DNA of 64,000 nucleotides from Micromonospora sp. WMMD1102 (GTDB lineage Bacteria; Actinomycetota; Actinomycetes; Mycobacteriales; Micromonosporaceae): positions 1,674,001 to 1,738,000 of the forward strand of contig NZ_JARUBN010000001.1 of the NCBI RefSeq assembly GCF_029626265.1. The letters are read 5' to 3'. Positions 46,826 to 55,774 of the stretch are shown here, piece after piece. Positions within the stretch are counted from its first letter, which is position 1. The number at the start of each line of letters is the position of its first letter. Made by a program: the position numbers and the translations under genes. The notes under the pieces were generated by a model that searched no databases, was not told the origin of the DNA, and saw only the letters and a program-made list of their open reading frames with translations.

Positions 46826-47206
46826 ATGGCCACCGACCAGGGCCGAGTCTCGTGGCGGGGTTTCCTGCAACGGCTGACCGCGAGCGAGGCCGAGATCGAG
46901 GCCGAGGAACTGCTCCGGGAGAGCGCGGAGTGCGGCAGCACCCCGGCCCGGCAGTGCAGCCGAGGACAGGTGGTGTCGGTCTCGGGTCGGCTCCGTACCG
47001 TCGTCTACACCCCCCGGACGAACCTGCCCACCCTGGAGGCGGACCTCTACGACGGCAGCGACGTCGTGACCCTGGTCTGGCTGGGCCGCCGGCACATCGC
47101 CGGGATCGAGCCGGGCCGGCAATTGACCGCGCGCGGTCGCATGGCGGTACGCGATGACCGTAAAGTCATCTACAACCCGTACTACGAGCTGGAGTCGCCG
47201 CGGTGA
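46826..47206 (+). CDS. OB-fold nucleic-acid-binding domain protein
   Basis: A 126-residue protein: an N-terminal helix (GRVSWRGFLQRLTASEAEIEAEELLRESAECG) then an OB fold (VVSVSGRLRTVVYTPRTNLPTLEADLYDGSDVVTLVWLGRRHIAGIEPGRQLTARGRMAV). Similar to Rv2694c-type proteins of the same locus. DNA or RNA binding is presumed from the fold. A GGGAG is just upstream of ATG 46826. Confidence 0.9.
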   Translation: MATDQGRVSWRGFLQRLTASEAEIEAEELLRESAECGSTPARQCSRGQVVSVSGRLRTVVYTPRTNLPTLEADLYDGSDVVTLVWLGRRHIAGIEPGRQLTARGRMAVRDDRKVIYNPYYELESPR

Positions 47207-47249
47207 GCATCGACGGCGGCGGCCCCGGACGCGACCGGAAGATACCCAG

Positions 47250-47951
47250 ATGACCGCTGGACAGCCCCGCACCGACAGCACGGGCAGCGACCCGACCGCC
47301 GGCCGGAAGGTGGCGGAGGAGGAGCCGCTTCCCAGCCTGACCGAGCAGATGGCCGAGCAGCTCGGCGGCTGGCGCGGGATGGTCGAGTCCAGCGTCCCGG
47401 TGGTCGTCTTCGTGACGGTCAACATCATCACCGAACTGCGTCCGGCGGTGATCGCCTCGGTCTCGATCGCGGTGCTGATCGCGGCCGTCCGGCTCTTCCA
47501 GCGACGCCCGGTACGGCATGCCGTCAACGGCCTGGTCGGGATCGGCATCGGCGCGATGATCGCCTGGCGCACCGGAGACGAGCGCGACTTCTACCTGCCC
47601 GGCATCCTCTACGGCATCGTCTACGGGCTGGTGCTGCTCGGCTCGGCGGTGATCCGGCAGCCGCTGGTCGGCTGGATCTGGTCGATCATCGCCGCCGGTG
47701 GCCGGTCGGAATGGCGGCAGGATCCCCGGCTGGTCCGCACCTTCACCCGGCTCACCGTGCTCTGGGGCGTGGTGTGGCTGGCCAAGGTGGGCGTGCAGGC
47801 CGGGCTCTACCTGGCCGACATGGACACCGCGCTCGGCATCGCCCGGCTGCTGCTCGGCTACCCGCCGTACGCGCTGCTGCTGGTGATCACGATCTGGGTG
47901 GTCCGCCGGGTGAACCGGGTGCCGAGCGTACCGGCCCCACTGGGCGGCTGA
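47250..47951 (+). CDS. DUF3159 multi-TM membrane protein
   Basis: A 233-residue protein: LTEQMAEQLGGWRGMVESSVPVVVFVTVNIITEL, then five to six TM segments with RPVRHAVNGLVGIGIGAMIAWRTGDERDFYLPGILYG, the DUF3159 pattern (M. tuberculosis Rv2693c). Function unknown. It follows the OB-fold gene with a 43-nt gap. Confidence 0.92.
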   Translation: MTAGQPRTDSTGSDPTAGRKVAEEEPLPSLTEQMAEQLGGWRGMVESSVPVVVFVTVNIITELRPAVIASVSIAVLIAAVRLFQRRPVRHAVNGLVGIGIGAMIAWRTGDERDFYLPGILYGIVYGLVLLGSAVIRQPLVGWIWSIIAAGGRSEWRQDPRLVRTFTRLTVLWGVVWLAKVGVQAGLYLADMDTALGIARLLLGYPPYALLLVITIWVVRRVNRVPSVPAPLGG

Positions 47952-47978
47952 CCCGGCTCGGGCCAGCGGACTCGCGGG

Positions 47979-48787
47979 TCACAGCTTCTCCGGTGGGCCC
48001 TGGCCGATCGAGAAGCCGAGATGCGCCCCGCCGGACGCGTCGATCACCTGGCCGGTCACCCAGCGCGCCGCCGGAGAGGCGAGGAAAGGCCACCACGTCC
48101 GCGACATCGTCCGGCTCTCCCAGCCGGCGCAGGGCCGAGAGCCCGGTCACGACCTCGCGGACCGACGGCTGGGCGTCGAACCACGCGAGGTTGGTCTCGG
48201 TGGCGGTGGTCCCGGGCATCACCGCGTTCACCGTGATGCCCCGGCTGCCCAGTTCCTGCGCCAACGTGACGCTGAACGTGTTGATCGCGCCCTTCGTCAT
48301 GGCGTACGCGAGCGTGTCGGAGATCGCGATCCGGGTGGCGACGGACGAGATGTTGACGATCCGGGCCACCGTTCCGGAGCCGGTCCAGACCATGCTTGAC
48401 CACGAAGAACGGCGCCTTGACGTTTATCGCGAGCAACTCGTCGAAATCCTCCGGCCGCGCGCCGGCCAGCGTCGGCGTGGCACCGCCGATCGCGGCGTTG
48501 TTCACCAGTACGTCGATGCCGGGTCGCGCGCCGCGCTCGGCCAAACCGGCGTCCACGGCAGCCCAGAGCCGGTCGGCGTCCCCCGCGATCCCGAGCCGCG
48601 AGCCGACAGCGAACGCCGCGCCGCCCGCCCTGGTGATCCGGGCGACCGTTTCTGCCGCGGCCGACTCGTTCGTGCCGTAGTGCACCGCCACCAGAGACCC
48701 GTCCGCGGCGAGCCGCCTGGCGATCGCGCGACCGATGCCCCGGCTCGCGCCGGTGACGAGGCTGGTGGTGCCGTCGAGTGTTCCCAT
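47979..48787 (-). pseudogene. SDR-family oxidoreductase, broken by two +1 frameshifts
   Basis: Read across three frames the product is a complete SDR of about 269 residues: LVTGASRGIGRAIARRLAADG (TGxxxGxG), IDVLVNNAAIGG (NNAG-like), RIVNISS then Tyr-x3-Lys (AYAMTKGAINTF) and a C-terminal VTGQVIDASGGAHLGFS. An extra C in a GGG run (about 48363-48365) and an extra T near 48075 each shift the frame. Without them the catalytic Ser, Tyr and Lys are intact, so decay is recent or the sequence has errors. ATG 48787 has GAGGAGAAGG upstream. Divergent from a TetR gene. Confidence 0.8.
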
Positions 48788-48928
48788 GCCTTCTCCTCTG
48801 CTTCTCGTGTCGGGCAGCAGGAGCCACGATCCGGTCCGCGTTCTGCGCACCGCAACGGACTGAGAGATCGCGGTGTACGGTTGCCGCACTACCCGATGCC
48901 TGGCAGCGTCCGCGCGTACGCTCGTTGG

Positions 48929-49474
48929 ATGCGCCGGGACGCCGAGGAGAAGCGGCTCCGGATCCTGGCCGCGGCCCGGCACGCCTTCGCCGAGAAGGGT
49001 GAGGACGTCGCGGTGGCTCGGATCGCCCGGCGCGCCGGGGTTTCCGTCGCCACCGTCTACCGGCGCTTTCCCACCCGGGATCGCCTGATCGCCGACGCCT
49101 ACGCCGACCAGTGGAACGACTGCACGGCCATGCACGCCGCAGCCCTGCGCGACCCGGATCCGGCGCGTGCGCTGCGGGAGCTGACCCCCACGCTCTGCGC
49201 GTACCAGCTACGGGACAGAGGCTTCACCAGGGCGTACGTCGACGCGGTGGTCGCCGGGCGCGGGCTCGACCACGAGCGGCTGGAGACCGAACGTGTCGTC
49301 GCCCGGCTGCTGGAGAAAGCCCACGCGGTGGGCAGCGTCCGCGCCGACCTGACCGTCGCCGACTTCCGGCTGCTGGTCGCCGCCCATCACGGCGTGATCC
49401 TGGCCGCCGGTCCCGACGCCGCCGCCCATTCCCGGCGCTACCTCGCGTTGGTGCTGCGCCTGCTGCAAGCCTGA
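48929..49474 (+). CDS. TetR family transcriptional regulator
   Basis: A 181-residue protein: RLRILAAARHAFAEKGEDVAVARIARRAGVSVATVYRRFPTRDRLIADAYADQ is the TetR HTH (about residues 8-55), followed by a helical ligand domain. TACGCT (48917-48922) ends 6 nt before ATG 48929, so it is probably leaderless. Divergent from the frameshifted SDR gene, its likely target. The pair interrupts an otherwise conserved gene order (DUF3159 then ceoC). Confidence 0.9.
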   Translation: MRRDAEEKRLRILAAARHAFAEKGEDVAVARIARRAGVSVATVYRRFPTRDRLIADAYADQWNDCTAMHAAALRDPDPARALRELTPTLCAYQLRDRGFTRAYVDAVVAGRGLDHERLETERVVARLLEKAHAVGSVRADLTVADFRLLVAAHHGVILAAGPDAAAHSRRYLALVLRLLQA

Positions 49475-49509
49475 GCCCGATCCGGCCGGGCAACGGCCCG
49501 GACGGTGTA

Positions 49510-50202
49510 CTAAAGGCTGCCGCCCCGGGTCCGTTCGACGCTGTCCGGGCCGAGGACCACCTTGCGGACCTCGTCCTCGACCTCGGCCGTGCAGACGAAG
49601 ATCAGCTCGTCGCCGGCCTCCAGCGGATCGTCCGGGCTCGGCACCAGCACCCGCTTGCCCCGCAGGATCGCGGTCAGCGCCGAGTCGCGGGGCAGCGGCA
49701 CGGAGTGGATCGGGTGTCCGACGTACGGGGCGGTCGGCGGCAGGGTGATCTCGACCAGGTTCGCCTCGCCCTGCCGGAACGTCATCAGCCGCACCAGGTC
49801 GCCGACGGTCACCGCCTCCTCGACCAGGGCCGCCATCACCCGCGGCTTGCTGACCGCCACGTCGACGCCCCACTGGTCGGTGAAGAGCCACTCGTTCTCG
49901 GCCCGGTTGACCCGGGCGACCACCCGGGCGACGGCGAACTCCGTCTTGGCCAGCAGCGAGACCACCAGGTTGACCTTGTCGTCGCCGGTGGCGGCCACCA
50001 CCACGTCGCAACTGGCCAGGTCGGCCTCTTCCAGGCTGGTCAGCTCGCAGGCGTCGGCGAGTACCCATTCGGCCGCCGGTACGCGTTCCGGGCGGAGCAT
50101 CTTCGGCTTCCGCTCGATAAGCATCACCTGGTGGCCGTTCTCGATCAGCTCCTGGGCGATGGAGCGCCCGACGTTGCCGGCTCCGGCGATGGCGACCCGC
50201 AT
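49510..50202 (-). CDS. ceoC: TrkA-type K+ channel/transporter regulatory subunit (second of pair)
   Basis: A 230-residue RCK protein: N-terminal Rossmann RVAIAGAGNVGRSIAQELIENGHQV (GxGxxG), VVVAATGDDKVNLVVSLLAK, ARVNRAENEWLF, and a C-terminal RCK_C domain (ALTAILRGKRVLVPSPDDPLEAGDELIFV). It binds NAD(H) or ATP/ADP and gates K+ uptake. One nt separates it from the upstream TrkA gene. Matches M. tuberculosis ceoC by position. Confidence 0.93.
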   Translation of the reverse strand: MRVAIAGAGNVGRSIAQELIENGHQVMLIERKPKMLRPERVPAAEWVLADACELTSLEEADLASCDVVVAATGDDKVNLVVSLLAKTEFAVARVVARVNRAENEWLFTDQWGVDVAVSKPRVMAALVEEAVTVGDLVRLMTFRQGEANLVEITLPPTAPYVGHPIHSVPLPRDSALTAILRGKRVLVPSPDDPLEAGDELIFVCTAEVEDEVRKVVLGPDSVERTRGGSL

Positions 50203-50203
50203 C

Positions 50204-50869
50204 TCAGCGCCCTCCTTCGGGTGGCGAGCCGGCCACCGTCGTCACCTGGTCGGCGATGTCGTCGGTGACCAGCATGGAGACCTGGTCGCCCTCCTGGAGC
50301 ACGCTCGACGCGGTGGGCAGGGCGGCGATCCCGAACCGGGTCAGATAGCCGACCCGGGCGCCGGTCGCCTCCTCCAGCCCGCGGATCGGCCGGCCGATCC
50401 AGTGGTCGTGCACCGGCACCTCGATGATCGACACGGTGCTGGTCGGGTCGCGGAAGATCTCCACGTGTCCCTCCGGCACCAGGTGCCGGACGATCCGGTC
50501 GGCGGTCCACCGGACGGTGGCCACGGTCGGGATGCCGAGCCGCTCGTAGACCTGGGCGCGCTTGGAGTCGTAGATCCGGGCCACCACCCGGGAGACGCCG
50601 TACGTCTCGCGGGCCAGCCGGGCCGAGATGATGTTCGAGTTGTCGCCGCTGGAGACGGCGGCGAAGCCGTCCGCCCGCTCGACACCGGCCTGCCGGAGCA
50701 CCTCGGCGTCGAACCCGGCGCCGGTGACGGTGATCCCGCCGAAGTCCGGGCCGAGCCGGCGGAACGCGTCCGCGTCCTGGTCGATGACGGCCACCGAGTG
50801 GCCGCGCGACTCCAGGTTGTGCGCCAGGGTCGAACCGACCCGGCCACAGCCCATGATCACGACGTGCAA
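50204..50869 (-). CDS. ceoB: TrkA-type K+ uptake regulatory subunit (first of pair)
   Basis: A 221-residue RCK protein: HVVIMGCGRVGSTLAHNLESRGHSVAVID (GxGxxG), GAGFDAEVLRQAGVERADGFAAVSSGDNSNIISARLARE, and a C-terminal RCK_C domain with GARVGYLTRFG and LQEGDQVSMLV. The start is TTG 50869, fixed by GGGAGGAC about 7 nt upstream. Forms a two-gene operon with ceoC and is divergent from the KimA-like transporter gene. Confidence 0.92.
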   Translation of the reverse strand: MHVVIMGCGRVGSTLAHNLESRGHSVAVIDQDADAFRRLGPDFGGITVTGAGFDAEVLRQAGVERADGFAAVSSGDNSNIISARLARETYGVSRVVARIYDSKRAQVYERLGIPTVATVRWTADRIVRHLVPEGHVEIFRDPTSTVSIIEVPVHDHWIGRPIRGLEEATGARVGYLTRFGIAALPTASSVLQEGDQVSMLVTDDIADQVTTVAGSPPEGGR

Positions 50870-51062
50870 GGTACGTCCTCCCGGGACACCGCGGGACCGA
50901 ACCCGACGGCGGGGTGATGTCACCATGAGCGTAGCCATCCGGCGTCCCGTCCGTGCCGCCCGACCTCCCCGGCACCGTCCCGGGGCGCCGGACCGACCGG
51001 CAGTCCCGAAGATCGCCGCACCGGACGGCCGGGCGAATCCGGCGGCCGTACCCTTAGCGGTT

Positions 51063-53186
51063 GTGGCCAGTCCCACCTCGCTAGTGAAGCGCCTGCTGCT
51101 GGGCCGACCGTTCCGGTCGGACAAGTTGCAGCACACGCTGTTGCCGAAGCGCATCGCGCTGCCGGTCTTCGCCTCCGACGCGCTCTCCAGCGTGGCGTAC
51201 GCCCCGGACGAGATCCTGCTGACGCTCTCCATCGCCGGCGCGTCGGCGTACCTCTTCTCGCCCTGGGTCGCGCTCGCCGTCGTGGTGGTGATGCTCACCG
51301 TGGTGGCGAGCTACCGGCAGAACGTGCACGCCTATCCGTCCGGCGGCGGCGACTACGAGGTGGCCACGGTCAACCTCGGGCCGAAGTTCGGTGTCGGGGT
51401 GGCCAGCGCGCTGCTCGTCGACTATGTGCTGACCGTCGCCGTCTCGGTCTCCTCCGGGGTGGCCAACCTCGGCTCGGTGCTGCCGTTCGTCGCCGAGCAC
51501 CGGGTCGGGGTCGCGGTGACCGCGGTGGCCCTGCTGACCGCGATCAACCTGCGCGGTCTGCGCGAGTCCGGTACGGCGTTCGCGATCCCGACCTACGGCT
51601 TCATGATCGTCATCATCGGGATGATCCTCACCGGACTGGTCCGGATCTTCGTGCTCGGCCACGACCTCCGGGCGCCGAGCGCCGAGTTGGTGGTCAGCGC
51701 CGAGCACGCCGACCTGACCGCCTTCGCGATGGCCTTCCTGCTGCTGCGGGCCTTCTCCTCCGGCTGTGCCGCGCTGACCGGGGTGGAGGCGATCTCCAAC
51801 GGCGTACCCGCGTTCAAGCCGCCGAAGAGCCGCAACGCCGCGACCACGCTGCTGCTGCTCGGCTCGGTGGCGATCATCATGATCATGGGGATCATCTGGC
51901 TCTCCCGGCTGACCGGCCTGCAGTTCATGGAGAACCCGGCCCGGCAGCTCGAGGACGGCCCGGTCGGGTACGTGCAGAAGACCGTCACCGTGCAGCTCGG
52001 CGAGGCCATCTTCGGCGGCGGCGTACTCCTCTTCGTGGTGGCCGGCGCGACCGCGCTGATCCTGTTCCTGGCCGCCAACACCGCGTTCAACGGCTTTCCG
52101 GTGCTCGGCTCGATCCTGGCCCAGGACCGCTACCTGCCCCGGCAGCTGCACACCCGGGGCGACCGGCTGGCCTTCTCCAACGGCATCTTCTTCCTGGCGC
52201 TCACCGCGATCCTGCTGATCGTCGCCTTCCAGGCCGAGGTGACCCGGCTGATCCAGCTCTACATCGTCGGTGTCTTCGTCTCGTTCACGCTCTCCCAGGC
52301 CGGGATGATCCGGCACTGGAACCGGTTGCTGCGTACCGAGCGGGATCCGGTGGTGCGGCGCAGGATGGTCAGGTCCCGGGCCATCAACGCCTTCGGGATG
52401 GGGCTGACCGGGGCGGTACTGGTGATCGTCCTGGTCACCAAGTTCCTGCTCGGCGCGTGGATCGCCATCGCCGCGATGGCGGTGATCTTCGCCATGATGC
52501 TCGGTATCCGCCGGCACTACGACCGGGTCGCCGCCGAGCTGACCCCGGCCGAGGGCCGCCCGGTGCTGCCGGCCCGAAACCACGCCATCGTGCTGGTCAG
52601 CAAGGTGCACCAGCCGACCCTGCGAGCGGTCGCCTATGCCCTGGCGACCCGGCCGGACACCCTGACCGCGCTCACCGTGAACGTCGACGAGGCGGACACC
52701 CGGGCGGTGCAGGCGGAGTGGGAACGGCACGGGGTCACCGTCCCGCTGACCGTGATCGACTCCCCGTACCGGGAGATCACCCGGCCGATCCTCGACTTCG
52801 TCGCGTCGGCCCGCCGGGAGTCGCCCCGCGACGTGGTCACGGTCTTCATCCCGGAGTACGTCGTCGGGCACTGGTGGGAGAACCTGCTGCACAACCAGAG
52901 CGCACTGCGGATCAAGGGACGGCTGCTCTTCGAACCCGGGGTGATGGTGACGAGCGTGCCGTGGCAGCTCGCCTCCACCGCCCGGAAGAACCTGGACCGG
53001 TTCGACGCCACCCTCAGCCGTGGACCGGCCCGCGGACCGCGCGGCGGTGCCCCGGTCGGCGGGCTCTTCGGCCCGCCCCCACCGTCGAACACCGCGGCCG
53101 CCGCAGCCCCGCCGCCACCGCTGGCCGGTACCGACCTCGAAGAGCCGCCGCCCGCCCCCGGGCGGGACGCGGCCGGTCCGCGATGA
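51063..53186 (+). CDS. KimA-like APC superfamily transporter (probable K+ uptake)
   Basis: The product has 707 residues. SDKLQHTLLPKRIALPVFASDALSSVAYAPDEILLTL matches the start of KimA (YdaO)-like transporters; 12 TM helices follow (to about residue 480), then a cytosolic domain with a USP-like fold (AIVLVSKVHQPTLRAVAYALATRPD...VNVDEADTRAV) and a Pro/Gly-rich tail. KimA is a c-di-AMP-inhibited K+ importer; divergence from two TrkA genes supports K+ transport, though the family also holds amino-acid permeases. GTG 51063 has TACCCT (51049-51054) 8 nt upstream: leaderless. Overlaps the next gene by 4 nt. Confidence 0.85.
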   Translation: MASPTSLVKRLLLGRPFRSDKLQHTLLPKRIALPVFASDALSSVAYAPDEILLTLSIAGASAYLFSPWVALAVVVVMLTVVASYRQNVHAYPSGGGDYEVATVNLGPKFGVGVASALLVDYVLTVAVSVSSGVANLGSVLPFVAEHRVGVAVTAVALLTAINLRGLRESGTAFAIPTYGFMIVIIGMILTGLVRIFVLGHDLRAPSAELVVSAEHADLTAFAMAFLLLRAFSSGCAALTGVEAISNGVPAFKPPKSRNAATTLLLLGSVAIIMIMGIIWLSRLTGLQFMENPARQLEDGPVGYVQKTVTVQLGEAIFGGGVLLFVVAGATALILFLAANTAFNGFPVLGSILAQDRYLPRQLHTRGDRLAFSNGIFFLALTAILLIVAFQAEVTRLIQLYIVGVFVSFTLSQAGMIRHWNRLLRTERDPVVRRRMVRSRAINAFGMGLTGAVLVIVLVTKFLLGAWIAIAAMAVIFAMMLGIRRHYDRVAAELTPAEGRPVLPARNHAIVLVSKVHQPTLRAVAYALATRPDTLTALTVNVDEADTRAVQAEWERHGVTVPLTVIDSPYREITRPILDFVASARRESPRDVVTVFIPEYVVGHWWENLLHNQSALRIKGRLLFEPGVMVTSVPWQLASTARKNLDRFDATLSRGPARGPRGGAPVGGLFGPPPPSNTAAAAAPPPPLAGTDLEEPPPAPGRDAAGPR

Positions 53187-54601
53187 ACGCGGGAGAGCAG
53201 CTCCGAGCGCTGCCGACCGGTCCGGGTGAGGGATCGACCGGTCCGGGTGAGGGATCGACCGGTCCGGGTGAGGGATCGACCGGTCCGGGTGAGGGATCGA
53301 CCGGTCCGGGTGAGGGATCGACCGGTCCGGGTGAGGCGGAGCGGGTCGAGCTGACCGTCGGCCCGGTGGCACACGGCGGGCACTGCGTGGCCCGGCTGGA
53401 CGGGCAGGTGGTCTTCGTCCGGCACGCCCTGCCGGGGGAGCGCGTGGTCGCCGAGATCACCGAGGTACGCCGGGACTTCCTGCGGGCGGACGCGGTGACC
53501 GTACTCGACGCCTCGCCGGACCGGGTCGACCCGCCCTGCCCGTGGGCGGGGCCGCAGCGGTGCGGCGGCTGCGATCTCCAGCACGTCTCCCCGGCCGCGC
53601 AGCGGCACTGGAAGGCCGAGGTGGTCCACGAACAGTTGCGCCGGCTGGCCGGCCTGACCCCGGAGCAGGTGGCCGCGTTGGACGTCCGGGTCGACGAGCT
53701 GCCCGGCGGCATGCTCGGCTGGCGCTCCCGGGTCCGGTACGCCGTCGACGCCGCCGGCCGGGCCGGGCTGCTCAAGCACCGCTCACACGAGGTGGTCCCG
53801 ATCGACAGGTGCCGGATCGCCCGCCCGGCCCTCCAGGAGCTGCCGGTACTCGCCCCCGGCGGTCACCGCTGGCCCGACGTCGACCTGGTGGAGGTGGTCG
53901 CCTCCTCGGCCGGCGACGTGACGGTACGCGGCCGGCGCGCCGCCGGCCCGTCCACCGCCGGTCTGTCGACCGCCGGCCTGTCCGCCGCCGGCCCGTCCGC
54001 CGGTGGCGACCCGTCGGGTGGTGCGGAGCGGGTCCGGGAGGTGGCGGTCGGCCGGACGTGGCGGCTGCCGCCGGAGGCGTTCTGGCAGGTGCACCCGGCG
54101 GCGGCGGACACCCTGGCGGCGGCCGTACTGGACCTGCTGGCACCCCGGCCCGGCGAGTCCGCCTGGGACCTGTACGGCGGTGCCGGACTGTTCGCGGCGG
54201 CGCTGGCCGGCCGGGTCGGCCCGGCCGGCCGGATCACCCTGGTCGAGTCGGCCGAGCCGGCGGTCGAGGCCGCCCGGGACAATTTGCGCGACCTGCCCTC
54301 GATCGAGGTGGTCCGGGCCTCGGTCGGTCCGGCGCTGTGCCGCCGCCGGATCGTCGGGCCGGTCGACCTGGTGGTGCTGGACCCGCCGCGCGCCGGTGCC
54401 GGCGCCGATGTGGTCCGGGCGGTCGCCGTGGCCACCACCCGGGCGGTGGCCTACGTGGCCTGCGACCCGGCGGCGTTCGCCCGGGACGCCCGCACCTTCC
54501 GGCAGGCGGGCTGGCGGCTCGCCGCGCTGCGCGGGTACGACCTCTTCCCGATGACCCAGCACGTCGAGCTGGTGGCGCTGCTGCTGCCGGACGAGGACTG
54601 A
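53183..54601 (+). CDS. TrmA/RlmD-type RNA uracil-C5 methyltransferase with heptapeptide-repeat N-terminus
   Basis: The product has 472 residues. A TRAM domain (VELTVGPVAHGGHCVARLDGQVVFV) follows an unusual N-terminal array of five T-G-P-G-E-G-S repeats. An Fe-S type Cys set is present (PPCPWAGPQRCGGCDLQH, and a Cys in RCRIARPAL), then SAM motif WDLYGGAGLFAAALAG, VVLDPPRAGAGADV and AYVACDPAAFARD with the catalytic Cys in ACDP. It methylates uracil C5 in tRNA or 23S rRNA. ATG 53183 overlaps the transporter stop; M. tuberculosis Rv2689c is in the same position. Confidence 0.9.
   Translation: MNAGEQLRALPTGPGEGSTGPGEGSTGPGEGSTGPGEGSTGPGEGSTGPGEAERVELTVGPVAHGGHCVARLDGQVVFVRHALPGERVVAEITEVRRDFLRADAVTVLDASPDRVDPPCPWAGPQRCGGCDLQHVSPAAQRHWKAEVVHEQLRRLAGLTPEQVAALDVRVDELPGGMLGWRSRVRYAVDAAGRAGLLKHRSHEVVPIDRCRIARPALQELPVLAPGGHRWPDVDLVEVVASSAGDVTVRGRRAAGPSTAGLSTAGLSAAGPSAGGDPSGGAERVREVAVGRTWRLPPEAFWQVHPAAADTLAAAVLDLLAPRPGESAWDLYGGAGLFAAALAGRVGPAGRITLVESAEPAVEAARDNLRDLPSIEVVRASVGPALCRRRIVGPVDLVVLDPPRAGAGADVVRAVAVATTRAVAYVACDPAAFARDARTFRQAGWRLAALRGYDLFPMTQHVELVALLLPDED
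53216..53336. repeat. 21-bp in-frame minisatellite, about 5.8 copies, in the TrmA-type gene
   Basis: ACCGGTCCGGGTGAGGGATC-G repeats without change at 53216, 53237, 53258, 53279 and 53300, followed by 16 bp of a sixth copy. It encodes (Thr-Gly-Pro-Gly-Glu-Gly-Ser)5. Confidence 0.97.
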
Positions 54602-54643
54602 GCCGGGGTCCGCCGACGGACCCACCGGCCACCCGGGTGGCGG

Positions 54644-55426
54644 TCAGCGGCCCGTACGGCGGCGCTTCAGGGTCCGTTCGTAGTCCTGGAACCTCGCCTT
54701 GGCGATGACCGAGCGGGTCTCCGTACGCAGCACGACGCCCTCGGCCCGGCCCGGTGTACCGTCCAGGGCCACCGTCGTCGCCGGCAGGTAGTCGCCGAGC
54801 AGCCGGTGCGTCTTCTCCAGGTCGGTCGGCAGCTCGGCGGCGTCCAGCACGTCCAGCCGGGGCACCGTCGACAGCCCGGCGGCCTCGGCCCGGGCCAGCA
54901 GCTCGGCCTCGGCGAGGAACGGCTGGCCGGCCGACTCACGCCAGCGCGAGATCCGCTCGGCCGGCCACTCCAGCAGCTCGGCGTAGCCGGGCAGCACCAG
55001 CACGTCGAAGAGCCGGGCGCCGACCGCGCGGGAGCCGGTGTAGTGCTTCGACGCGGCCGTCACCCTGCCGCCGTAGACCTCCAGGTAGTGCACCACGACG
55101 GCGTCCCCGTCGACCGGGGGCAGCCGGTCGGCGATCGGGCGGAGTGCGTCGACGATGCCGAGCGCGGGATTGCCGATCAGGTCACCCCGGGCGTAGAGCA
55201 GCTCCTCGCGGCTGCCGATCAGGTAACTGCCGTCCGGCAGCGAGACGATCCGGCCGTTCGTACCGTCGAGCTTCTCGGTCAGCAGGACCCGGCCGGAGAA
55301 GGCGACGGTCTCGTCGAGCAGGCCGCCGTTGCGCGGGTCGAGCGAGTGGTAGGTCGGGATGGACGGGTACTTCGTCAACGAGTTGACGGCCGCCAGGTTT
55401 GCCGTACGCACGTCGAAGTCGGACAT
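54644..55426 (-). CDS. RNA ligase family protein (Rnl2-like nucleotidyltransferase)
   Basis: A 260-residue protein of the covalent nucleotidyltransferase superfamily: motif I TEKLDGTNGRI (Lys-x-Asp-Gly; AMP-accepting Lys at about residue 52), motif III-like VVHYLEVYGG, motif IV RAEGVVLRTE and motif V VIAKARFQDY. No C-terminal domain is present beyond motif V, so it is a minimal RNA ligase like some bacterial/phage Rnl2 proteins. GGGGAGG precedes ATG 55426. No kinase-phosphatase or RtcB gene accompanies it. It sits between the TrmA-type and dxs genes, which are closer in mycobacteria. Confidence 0.85.
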   Translation of the reverse strand: MSDFDVRTANLAAVNSLTKYPSIPTYHSLDPRNGGLLDETVAFSGRVLLTEKLDGTNGRIVSLPDGSYLIGSREELLYARGDLIGNPALGIVDALRPIADRLPPVDGDAVVVHYLEVYGGRVTAASKHYTGSRAVGARLFDVLVLPGYAELLEWPAERISRWRESAGQPFLAEAELLARAEAAGLSTVPRLDVLDAAELPTDLEKTHRLLGDYLPATTVALDGTPGRAEGVVLRTETRSVIAKARFQDYERTLKRRRTGR

Positions 55427-55522
55427 GCTGCCTCCCCGTGATCTGCCTTCCGGCCCTCGTCGGTGTTCCGGCAACTCTGCGGGATCACCGACCGGGCGGG
55501 CAACGGGGATTCGACGCGGGGG

Positions 55523-55774
55523 TCAGGGGGTGGCGTGCAGGGCGGACCGGGGTGCGGTGGGAACCGCCTCCGTATCCCGGCGGGCGGCTCGGGCGGCAGC
55601 CCGGTCGCGGAGCCGGATCCAGGCGACGATCAGCGCGATCAGCGGCAGCAGCGGCAGGGCGACCAGCAGCACGATGCCGACGGCGAGGAACTGGCCGACG
55701 GCGTACCGGCCGGATGTCGGGGTGGTTCGGGCGCGACCGGTGGACCGGTCGGGGCGGGAGCCAGCAGGCGACAT
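55523..55774 (-). CDS. Small single-TM protein, hypothetical
   Basis: An 83-residue protein with basic start (GSRPDRSTGRARTTPTSGRYAVGQ), one long TM segment (FLAVGIVLLVALPLLPLIALIVAWI) and basic tail (RLRDRAAARAARRDTEAVP). GAAGG lies 7 nt before the ATG. No family recognised; moderate confidence because of size. Confidence 0.55.
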   Translation of the reverse strand: MSPAGSRPDRSTGRARTTPTSGRYAVGQFLAVGIVLLVALPLLPLIALIVAWIRLRDRAAARAARRDTEAVPTAPRSALHATP

